DNA of 64,000 bases from Acinetobacter sp. WCHA55 (GTDB lineage Bacteria > Pseudomonadota > Gammaproteobacteria > Pseudomonadales > Moraxellaceae). The notes beneath the pieces were generated by a model. The model saw only the letters and a program-made list of their open reading frames with translations. It ran no database searches and was not told where the DNA came from. The translations under genes were made by a program, and so were the position numbers. This document shows, piece after piece, positions 46,020-53,358 of this stretch (position 1 is the first letter of the stretch; each line of letters opens with the position of its first letter). The DNA is taken from positions 1,922,001 through 1,986,000 of the forward strand of contig NZ_CP032286.1 of NCBI RefSeq assembly GCF_002165305.2, given 5' to 3'.

Positions 46020-46754
46020 ATGTCTGATATTAATACGATTATTCATGATGCAACCATTTGGCTATTGATCGGTTTTTCGATCGTAACGTGGGTGTTGATT
46101 GTGGTGAAAGCTATACAAACCTCAAAAGCCACCAAAGAAAGCAAACGCTTTGTCGACAGTTTTTGGTCAGCCCAAAACTTAGCAGAGGCGATTAACCAAT
46201 CTGAAGATGCACAGGGACCTACAGCACGTATTGCTCAAGCTGGTTTTAAAACTTTGACTGATGCCAATGAAAAAACCCATCAAGACTTACAACAAACCTG
46301 GAGCCGTCAGGATTTGTTAGAACGACACTTACGCAAGCAAATTCTTGCTGAACGTCGCCAACTGGAGAAAGGCTCGGCTGTTCTTGCATCCATTGGTAAT
46401 AATGCCCCATTTATTGGTTTATTTGGCACCGTATTTGGGATTATCCACGCCTTACAAGCAATTGCTCAATCAGGCAGTGCCAGCATGGATGTAGTCGCAG
46501 GTCCAATTGGTCAGGCATTAGTTGCAACAGGCATTGGTATTGCTGTGGCTGTACCTGCTGTACTTGCCTATAACTATTTTGTTCGTAAAGTAAAAGGCAT
46601 TGGTGCAGATTTAGATGACTTTGCAACAGACTTTGTCAGCCTCACTCAAAAAGTAGGTTTCCAACTTCCAGCCAAAACCCAAAGTACACATGTTGCGGCA
46701 AAACCAGTGACGGCACATCAGCTGTCATCTCAAGAAAAGGAGGCTTTGGCTTAA
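46020..46754 (+). CDS. exbB: ExbB proton-channel subunit
   Basis: A 244-residue MotA/TolQ/ExbB-family protein with a membrane helix at about residues 12-32, a large cytoplasmic domain, and two further helices (NAPFIGLFGTVFGIIHALQAI and ALVATGIGIAVAVPAVLAYNYF). With ExbD it forms the proton-driven motor for TonB. It lies 31 bases after tonB. Confidence 0.93.
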   Translation: MSDINTIIHDATIWLLIGFSIVTWVLIVVKAIQTSKATKESKRFVDSFWSAQNLAEAINQSEDAQGPTARIAQAGFKTLTDANEKTHQDLQQTWSRQDLLERHLRKQILAERRQLEKGSAVLASIGNNAPFIGLFGTVFGIIHALQAIAQSGSASMDVVAGPIGQALVATGIGIAVAVPAVLAYNYFVRKVKGIGADLDDFATDFVSLTQKVGFQLPAKTQSTHVAAKPVTAHQLSSQEKEALA

Positions 46755-46755
46755 T

Positions 46756-47160
46756 ATGGCTATTTCTACTTCTCAAGATGACGATGTCGTCAGTGACATT
46801 AACATTACCCCACTGGTCGACGTAATGTTGGTGTTATTGATCGTGTTTATCGTCACGGCGCCTTTATTAACCAATAGTGTGAAGGTCAACTTACCCAAAG
46901 CCGCCCCAACACAATCTACAGATCAAAACAAAGCGCTGGTGATTAGCGTAAAACCTGATGGTGCAATCTTTTTGGATAAAGACCCAGTCAAACTCGAAAA
47001 TTTTGAGCAAGAAATCACACAGCGTAAAAATACCAATGCGAAGTTAGCATTAAACTTAAATGCCGATGAAACTGTCCCTTATGGTACGGTGGCTAAACTC
47101 TTAGCCAGCATAGAGCGCGTTGGTGTAGAAAAATTATCGGTGATTACTGAACCAAAATAG
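46756..47160 (+). CDS. exbD: ExbD proton-channel subunit
   Basis: A 134-residue ExbD/TolR protein with one membrane helix (about residues 20-42) containing the essential aspartate in NITPLVDVMLVLLIVFIVT, followed by a periplasmic domain. It starts one base after exbB ends. Confidence 0.93.
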   Translation: MAISTSQDDDVVSDINITPLVDVMLVLLIVFIVTAPLLTNSVKVNLPKAAPTQSTDQNKALVISVKPDGAIFLDKDPVKLENFEQEITQRKNTNAKLALNLNADETVPYGTVAKLLASIERVGVEKLSVITEPK

Positions 47161-47427
47161 TGAATTACTCACTGAAACCCAAGACATCTTCAATATTTCG
47201 GTCTGTATTGATCCCAATGTTGTAGGTGTCTTTTTTATTGAACCTAAAAATTCGGGGTTGCAGAACTACTCTGTCCTTCGCCATTTGCCATGATAACAAC
47301 ATAAACAGATCACGAAAATCTTAAATAAAAAAAGCACCCTTTGAATTAGACACAATGATCCAACTTCTGGGGTGCATTTCATACTGGTACGGTTTATTCA
47401 ATATAATCCAATACGATGTTAATAAAC
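47161..47427. other. Gap between exbD and a decayed gene; inverted repeat only
   Basis: About 270 bases with no convincing gene. The stretch 47327-47377 carries the inverted pair GCACCC and GGGGTGC separated by about 30 bases, preceded by an A-run. It may be a weak bidirectional terminator between convergent genes or a remnant of an IS end. An in-frame run without start directly after exbD has no recognisable similarity. Confidence 0.35.
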
Positions 47428-48588
47428 TTAGCGACTCACTCGCTGAATGGCCTCATCATAGGTCGCACTTGGCTTGTATTGATTTGCCAATTGGTAATGT
47501 TGTTTAGCTTGAGCATAGTCCTGATTATTTTCATAAATTTTACCAATATTGTAATGTGAATACGCTTTGGTATTGTCATTGGAGGCTAAAGCAATCGCCT
47601 TTTGATTTGCCCATAATGCCTCAGATGAACGATTCAACTTTTGATAAGCAACAGCAAGATTGCTATAGGTTTGCCTAACATTCGGATTGTAGTCAATGGA
47701 TTGTTGATAAATCAGTGCAGCTTGTTCAAATTGATTGTTTTTATACGCCTTATCTGCTCTCAAATTAGTGCTTTAGCCCTTGCCTGTACATTGGCTGAAA
47801 CAGGAACATAATGCACCTGCATCGCTTGGCTTTGATAACTCGATACAGTTGAACCCACTTGGCTTGCCCCAATGGTTGTCCCCGAAATACGGTTAATATC
47901 TTGGATTTCACCCTCTGGACTAATGCGGAACACAGTCCATAAGTTCCCTGTCAAACCCGTTGGAATATAGTAAGAGCGGATCAAAGACTCGCATACATAA
48001 ACCATAACTTTAGCTTGGCTATTCGACAGGTTTGCAGTATTGAGTGTCGCGCGATCTGAATAATCATGCACTAAATAAACATAGTATTGCCCATCTAAAC
48101 GTTTATCAATCGTCACCGTTTCAGGGCCATAAGCGTCTGTGTCGTCAACATCTAAATTGGCATCTTGCCCTTGTTTATTGTCCCAATACACATGTTGATT
48201 TTTATAGCTTAAATGTGAGTCCAAATCTAAAGGACTCTGCCCCCAATTTAAAACAATTCGCATACTGTTTAAGTCTTTCAATACAGGGATTAAAGCATAG
48301 GTCATACCATCACAAGGACATTTTGCAACCAGTGTTGAATAGCCTGATTTTTTGATAATCAATAAATTGTCTGCGCCATTTGCACTGCTGCTGTTCACCG
48401 TTGCCCGACCGTCTGCATTGGTTGAGGTTGATGCAGACTGTTCACCATTTTTTGTAATATGACTTGTGCATTCACAATATTTTGATCTTTTACCGTTGCA
48501 CTTAAAACATGAATATTGGTTGTATCTGCATAGCTCAAAACAGGTATGCTTAAACCCAAGATAGAGGAATAAAGTAGATATTTTTCAT
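47428..48588 (-). pseudogene. YfaP-like (DUF2135) protein with C-terminal TPRs, frameshifted
   Basis: Three consecutive frames together give a protein of about 387 residues: signal peptide (MKKYLLYSSILGLSIPVLSYA after correction), a carboxypeptidase-regulatory-like N-terminal domain, a DUF2135/YfaP-type domain (VLNWGQSPLDLDSHLSYKN ... DDTDAYGPETVTID) and three TPR repeats near the C-terminus (YKNNQFEQAALIYQQSIDYN). Reading is broken at three places, each explained by one base missing from an A/T homopolymer: next to the start (about 48581-48585), in the A6 run near 48455, and in the T3 run near 47763. The ISAba1 end lies 21 bases upstream of the start and removes the native promoter. It is a decaying gene, or the losses are long-read homopolymer errors. 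Confidence 0.8.
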
Positions 48589-48627
48589 TGCATATCTTTT
48601 ATTAAATTGCTCTGTACACGACAAATT

Positions 48628-49718
48628 TCACAGAACCCTTATCCTATCAGGATTCTGCTTTCTTAAAATTGCCAAAATTTCCTTAAACTCTTCTTTTTTC
48701 CCAAAACCAATTAAACGCTGAATCGCCATTTGAACATAGTCTAAACCATAGCGAAATAAACTCATTGAGAGTCGTCCATGCTTCTTTATTTTTATCGCTT
48801 TTTTTTGATTATGTTGCCATTCACCCGTTAAGTAACACCAACAGAAGCTTATAGCTAACACCGCAATCAATTTTTTCACTCGTCTAGGGTCTGTCAAGCG
48901 CGTATTTTCAAGATTAAACCCGCGTCCTTTGAGACAACTGAATAAGGTTTCAATTTCCCAGCGTAATGCATAATCCTGAATAGCATTGGCATTAAACTGA
49001 GGAGAAACGACGAGTAAAAGCTCTCCATTTTCTAACTGTAGTGCACTTATATATAGTTTCACCCGACCAACCAAAATCCGTCGTTTACGACATTCAATTT
49101 GACCAACTTTAAGATGGCGAAATAAATCACTAATTTTATGATTCTTTCCTAAATGATTGGTGACAATGAAGTTTTTTTAACACGAATGCAGAAGTTGATG
49201 TCTTGTTCAATTAACCATGTAAACCACTGCTCACCGATAAACTCTCTGTCTGCGAACACATTCACAATACGGTCTTTACCAAAAATGGCTATAAAGCGTT
49301 GAATCAAAGCAATACGCTCTTTCGTATCTGAATTTCCACGTTTATTAAGCAATGTCCAAAGGATAGGTATCGCTATTCCACGATAAACGATTGCGAGCAT
49401 CAGGATATTAATATTTCGTTTTCCCCATTTCCAATTGGTTCTATCTAAAGTCAGTTGCACTTGGTCGAATGAAAACATATTGAAAATCAACTGAGAAATT
49501 TGACGATAATCAAAATACTGACCTGCAAAGAAGCGCTGCATACGTCGATAAAATGATTGTGGTAAACACTTGATGGGCAAGGCTTTAGATGCAGAAGAAA
49601 GATTACATGTTTGCTTTAAAATAATCACAAGCATGATGAGCGCAAAGCACTTTAAATGTGACTTGTTCCATTTTAGAGATTTGTTTAAGATAAGATATAA
49701 CTCATTGAGATGTGTCAT
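48628..49718 (-). CDS. ISAba1 transposase, expressed by -1 frameshift
   Basis: The transposase is encoded in two overlapping frames. The first frame (49718-49149, 189 residues) ends shortly after a run of seven A residues followed by C at 49171-49178 on the coding strand. Slipping back one base there continues as VKKNFIVTNHLGKN into the second frame, which ends at 48628. The DDE catalytic domain is split across both: LTLDRTNWKWG and NVFADREFIG in the first, YALRWEIETLFSCLKGRGF in the second. This two-frame arrangement is the normal state of ISAba1 and not a mutation. Confidence 0.93.
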
Positions 49719-49729
49719 AGTATTCGTCG

Positions 49730-49758
49730 TTAGAAAACAATTATTGTGACATTATTTC
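49730..49758 (+). promoter_or_regulatory. ISAba1 outward promoter reading into sul2
   Basis: The -35 TTAGAA (49730-49735) and -10 TTATTT (49753-49758) with a 17-base spacer match the known outward promoter near the transposase 5' end of ISAba1, known to drive ampC and blaOXA genes. Here sul2 starts 49 bases downstream of the -10, so it is the likely promoter for sul2. Confidence 0.85.
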
Positions 49759-49807
49759 AATGAGTTATCTATTTTTGTCGTGTACAGAGATTATTATAGA
49801 AGCCCCC

Positions 49808-50623
49808 ATGAATAAATCGCTCATCATTTTCGGCATCGTCAACATAACCTCGGACAGTTTCTCCGATGGAGGCCGGTATCTGGCGCCAGACGCAGCCATT
49901 GCGCAGGCGCGTAAGCTGATGGCCGAGGGGGCAGATGTGATCGACCTCGGTCCGGCATCCAGCAATCCCGACGCCGCGCCTGTTTCGTCCGACACAGAAA
50001 TCGCGCGTATCGCGCCGGTGCTGGACGCGCTCAAGGCAGATGGCATTCCCGTCTCGCTCGACAGTTATCAACCCGCGACGCAAGCCTATGCCTTGTCGCG
50101 TGGTGTGGCCTATCTCAATGATATTCGCGGTTTTCCAGACGCTGCGTTCTATCCGCAATTGGCGAAATCATCTGCCAAACTCGTCGTTATGCATTCGGTG
50201 CAAGACGGGCAGGCAGATCGGCGCGAGGCACCCGCTGGCGACATCATGGATCACATTGCGGCGTTCTTTGACGCGCGCATCGCGGCGCTGACGGGTGCCG
50301 GTATCAAACGCAACCGCCTTGTCCTTGATCCCGGCATGGGGTTTTTTCTGGGGGCTGCTCCCGAAACCTCGCTCTCGGTGCTGGCGCGGTTCGATGAATT
50401 GCGGCTGCGCTTCGATTTGCCGGTGCTTCTGTCTGTTTCGCGCAAATCCTTTCTGCGCGCGCTCACAGGCCGTGGTCCGGGGGATGTCGGGGCCGCGACA
50501 CTCGCTGCAGAGCTTGCCGCCGCCGCAGGTGGAGCTGACTTCATCCGCACACACGAGCCGCGCCCCTTGCGCGACGGGCTGGCGGTATTGGCGGCGCTGA
50601 AAGAAACCGCAAGAATTCGTTAA
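49808..50623 (+). CDS. sul2: Sulfonamide-resistant dihydropteroate synthase Sul2
   Basis: A 271-residue drug-insensitive dihydropteroate synthase, with MNKSLIIFGIVNITSDSFSDGG at the start and the family motifs VIDLGPASSNPDA, LDPGMGFFLG, SVSRKSFLRALTGR and IRTHEPRPLRDGL. It performs the folate-pathway step blocked by sulfonamides while excluding the drug. The start at 49808 gives the known Sul2 N-terminus; an upstream in-frame extension would begin inside ISAba1. High GC content contrasts with the Acinetobacter DNA to the left. It is followed by a glmM fragment and ISCR2, the usual sul2 neighbourhood. Confidence 0.98.
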   Translation: MNKSLIIFGIVNITSDSFSDGGRYLAPDAAIAQARKLMAEGADVIDLGPASSNPDAAPVSSDTEIARIAPVLDALKADGIPVSLDSYQPATQAYALSRGVAYLNDIRGFPDAAFYPQLAKSSAKLVVMHSVQDGQADRREAPAGDIMDHIAAFFDARIAALTGAGIKRNRLVLDPGMGFFLGAAPETSLSVLARFDELRLRFDLPVLLSVSRKSFLRALTGRGPGDVGAATLAAELAAAAGGADFIRTHEPRPLRDGLAVLAALKETARIR

Positions 50624-50709
50624 CTGCACATTCGGGATATTTCTCTATATTCGCGGTTCAGCAGGCATGTCCCCTTTGAGGGCGACCCGACGACAGGATA
50701 ATCGACCTT

Positions 50710-50954
50710 ATGGTGCGCAAATATTTCGGCACAGACGGTATTCGTGGCAAAGCCAACGAAGGCGCGATGACGGCGGAAACCGCCTTGCGCGTCGGCATGG
50801 CGGCTGGCCGTGTCTTTCGTCGCGGTGACCACCGCCATCGTGTCGTGATCGGCAAGGATACGCGCCTGTCGGGCTATATGCTTGAACCCGCGCTCACAGC
50901 CGGTTTCACCTCGATGGGCATGGACGTATTCCTTTTTGGCCCGCTGCCGACAAC
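50710..50954 (+). pseudogene. glmM: Truncated phosphoglucosamine mutase (glmM fragment)
   Basis: The first 81 or so residues of GlmM ([17 protein letters not shown] ... [24 protein letters not shown]) are intact, then the gene stops after GPLPTT, where ISCR2 begins. The phosphoserine and catalytic core are lost, so the fragment is non-functional. It marks the chromosomal origin of the sul2 segment (folP-glmM order). Confidence 0.93.
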
Positions 50955-52019
50955 GTATAGGAAGAATAAACGCCCTTTTCACCCAAGTCCAACAGCTTTG
51001 GACCGCAGTTGACTCTTTCGACACCCCTGCGATGCAACCCAATCCGGCTGACGGGGAGCCAGCAACGCTGAAAATTTACCCTCCTCTTTCCCACTAGCGG
51101 CTCCTTTTCCGACAACCAGCACGGCGGATCCCTGCCGCGGCGCTGTGAACGCAGCATTTTGATTGGTATCGTTGGCCTTCAGGCTCGTCAGTCAAACAGA
51201 CCCAGGAGCAGCTCAGCCGGTGGCGCCCGGCTTTCGGGTAACGCCCTGGTCCCGCTGGTTTCGGCTTTGTGCTTCAGGTGATCAAGGATCTGCTTGATCA
51301 CTATAGGGTCTTCAATGCAGGCGATGACTTTCATGGCGCCGCCGCAGCCGCTGCAGGTCTCGATGTCGATATTGAAAACACGCTTGAGCCGTTGCGCCCA
51401 TGTCATCGACGCTCGCCGTTGTGCTGGTGTTGCCGGTTCATCAGCCACCCTGACCTTGTTGCCCCTGCCCCGTTTTGCCGGCGTGACCAACGCCCGGTGC
51501 CGACTGTTGGGTGCGAACACCCCGTGGAAGCGGGTTAGGTTGACTCTGGGCTTCGGTACCAGGGCGGCCAGCCTTGCAATGAAATCCAATGGTTCGAAAA
51601 TGACGTGCGTGGTGCCGTCCCGGTACGGCGTCTTGAGCTGGTAGCGCACGTTGCCGCCTCGTGTTAACGACAGCCGCTTCTCGGATACCGCCGGGCGGCT
51701 GATGTACCGGCACAGCCGTTCGAGCTTCTTGCGTTCATCGGCCCTGGCCGCCACGCCGGCGTGCAGGCTGGACCCGGCTACCTTGCCAATCCCGTCACCG
51801 AACGGATCACCACTGGTCGGCAGAGTTTGCAAAGTGAACACCTTTCGCCCCGCCTGTGAACCGACAGCGATACGGTAAGTGATCGAGTGCCCCAGCAGGG
51901 GTGTCATCGGGTCGTCATCCACCGCATCCGAGGCCAGATAGCTGTTTTCGACATCCCGTTCCAGCAGGCCTTGCCGTTCCAGATAGCGACCCACCCGGTG
52001 GGCGATGGTGTGCGTCAGC
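50955..52019 (-). mobile_element. ISCR2, partial: oriIS end and 3' part of the transposase gene
   Basis: The element begins exactly where glmM is broken, with GTATAGGAAG followed six bases later by CGCCCTTTT (50955-50979), which I interpret as oriIS because the same sequence borders ISCR27 at 58378. It lies about 210 bases beyond the 3' end of the transposase gene. The other end (terIS and 5' part of rcr2) is missing, replaced by the IS6-family element at 52020. Confidence 0.9.
51188..52019 (-). pseudogene. rcr2: Rcr2 transposase of ISCR2, 5'-truncated
   Basis: About the last 276 residues of the roughly 500-residue IS91-like Y2 transposase remain (TYRIAVGSQAGRKVFTLQTLP, YQLKTPYRDGTTHVIFEPLDF, LTRFHGVFAPN, and the zinc-ribbon-like CSGCGGAMKVIACIEDP). 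The N-terminal part with the HUH motif is absent, so the fragment cannot transpose. An in-frame ATG near 52024 belongs to the neighbouring IS end and is not a real start. Confidence 0.93.
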
Positions 52020-52838
52020 GGCACTGTTGCAAATAACCACGAATGGTAAGCTGAAGACTGTTTTAGCTAAAGGTGCAGCATATGAATCCTTTCCATGGTC
52101 GGCATTTTCAGGGCGAAATCATTCTTTGGGCTGTGCGCTGGTATTGTAAATATGGCATTAGCTATCGTGAACTGCAGGAAATGCTGGCCGAACGGGGTGT
52201 GAATGTTGATCACACGACTATTTACCGTTGGGTTCAACGTTATGCTCCTGAAATAGAAAAACGTTTACGCTGGTATTGGCGTAATCCTACAGATCTGAGC
52301 TCGTGGCATATTGATGAAACCTATGTAAAAGTGAATGGACGATGGTCTTATCTGTATCGTGCAGTCGATCAACGTGGCGATACCATTGATTTTTATCTTT
52401 CTTCTAGACGTAATACCAAATCAGCATATTGTTTTCTTGGAAAAATTTTAAATAATGTGAAGAAGTGGCAAATTCCACAAGTGATCAACACGGATAAAGC
52501 ACCCACATATGGACGTGCTTTATCACGGTTAAAACGGGAAGGTAAATGTCCACCAGACCTTGAGCACAGGCAGATTAAGTATAAAAATAACGTGATTGAA
52601 TGTGATCATGGCAAGCTAAAGCGGATCATCAGGGCCACATTAGGATTCAAATCTATGAAGACGGCTTATGCCACAATTAAAGGTATTGAAGTCATGCGTG
52701 CACTACGTAAAGGACAAGCATCGTCATTTTATTATGGTCAGCCTCAGGGTGAAGTGTGTCTAATCAACAGGGTTTTCGGTCTCTAAGTACTTTTTAAAGG
52801 GAACATCATCGACTCAAATCTCTATTTGCAACAGTGCC
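52020..52838 (+). mobile_element. IS6-family insertion sequence, IS1006-like
   Basis: An 819-bp element bounded by GGCACTGTTGCAAATA at 52020-52035 and its inverted copy at 52823-52838, the ends typical of IS26/IS1006-type elements; 819 bp is the size of IS1006. The flanking octamers (GCGTCAGC and AAAAAAAC) differ, so there is no target duplication. It forms the junction between truncated ISCR2 and the low-GC relaxase segment, as expected for IS6-mediated cointegration or deletion. Confidence 0.9.
52082..52786 (+). CDS. IS6-family DDE transposase (IS1006-like)
   Basis: A 234-residue transposase starting MNPFHGRHFQGEIILWAVRW. A helix-turn-helix segment (REMLAERGVNVDHTTIYRWVQ region) precedes the DDE core: first D in WHIDETYVKVNG, second D in VINTDKAPTYG, and E in NVIECDHGKLKR. 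It is full length for IS1006/IS1008 and apparently intact. Confidence 0.93.
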   Translation: MNPFHGRHFQGEIILWAVRWYCKYGISYRELQEMLAERGVNVDHTTIYRWVQRYAPEIEKRLRWYWRNPTDLSSWHIDETYVKVNGRWSYLYRAVDQRGDTIDFYLSSRRNTKSAYCFLGKILNNVKKWQIPQVINTDKAPTYGRALSRLKREGKCPPDLEHRQIKYKNNVIECDHGKLKRIIRATLGFKSMKTAYATIKGIEVMRALRKGQASSFYYGQPQGEVCLINRVFGL

Positions 52839-52866
52839 AAAAAAACCAACTTCAAGTTGGTTTTTC
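52839..52866 (-). terminator. Terminator of the membrane-protein gene, abutting the IS
   Basis: AACCAAC and GTTGGTT form a short hairpin at 52844-52862; on the minus strand it is followed by a seven-T run that ends directly at the IS1006-like end. It terminates the gene stopping at 52871, so the IS junction lies just outside that transcription unit. Confidence 0.7.
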
Positions 52867-52870
52867 TTTT

Positions 52871-53308
52871 TTAATCATCAGTGGCGACCTTAACACCATA
52901 TCCAATTAAACCTGCAAGGCTAGCATAGGCTATTTTGGCATAAATCGAACCCCACCAGACCGTAATTTTACTGGCACCAAATTCCCGAACCGTTTGCCCC
53001 ATAAAATTAGTGGTTTCATAGAAATTTTTAGCAGAATAACCTAACGCAATATGATCAAGGACAGGGAATAAACTAAAAGCTAAACCTACTGCTGCTGCGG
53101 GGAAAGTAAACTCTCTTGATAGACCGAATTTTCCAGTAATAAATACAAGCGATACCACGATAATTAATCTAATGATAGTCCATAGCATCACTGTGAAAGG
53201 CAAGTTAAAGATGCCTGCTCCCTGCCACGCAAGACCGCAAACAACTAACACGATAAAGCCTACAACTATCAGGAATAATACAAATTTATCATGATCATCT
53301 TTACTCAT
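52871..53308 (-). CDS. Small membrane protein of the plasmid mobility segment, unknown function
   Basis: A 145-residue protein with four or so hydrophobic segments (LFLIVVGFIVLVVCGLAW, VMLWTIIRLIIVVSLVFI, FPAAAVGLAFSLFPVLDHI, and the C-terminal IAYASLAGLIGYGVKV). It has no domain I recognise. It lies 50 bases downstream of the relaxase gene on the same strand and is likely co-transcribed. Small membrane proteins in this position of mobilisable plasmids can affect mating-pair contact or entry exclusion, but nothing in the sequence proves that. Confidence 0.7.
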   Translation of the reverse strand: MSKDDHDKFVLFLIVVGFIVLVVCGLAWQGAGIFNLPFTVMLWTIIRLIIVVSLVFITGKFGLSREFTFPAAAVGLAFSLFPVLDHIALGYSAKNFYETTNFMGQTVREFGASKITVWWGSIYAKIAYASLAGLIGYGVKVATDD

Positions 53309-53358
53309 TAAAAAGTCTTTTATGGTTTGTTATTTTCACTTGCTTATGCCAGGTGAAG

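Larger units (their letters stand above)
48610..49790 (-). mobile_element. ISAba1 (IS4 family), complete
   Basis: An element of about 1180 bp bounded by inverted ends CTCTGTACACGACAAA (48610-48625 and, inverted, 49775-49790). Flanking nonamers (ATTAAATTG left, ATTATTATA right) are not a target duplication, so this copy did not simply insert here; it joins the Acinetobacter backbone to the sul2 segment. The 5' side of the transposase faces sul2. Confidence 0.95.

Noticed and set aside
49149..49180. ISAba1 transposase inactivated by frameshift
   Set aside because: The two-frame organisation with an A7-C slippery site is the normal form of this element.
52024..52082. Start codon for an apparently complete 278-residue rcr2 protein
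   Set aside because: The ATG lies within the inverted repeat of the IS6-family element; the real gene is 5'-truncated.
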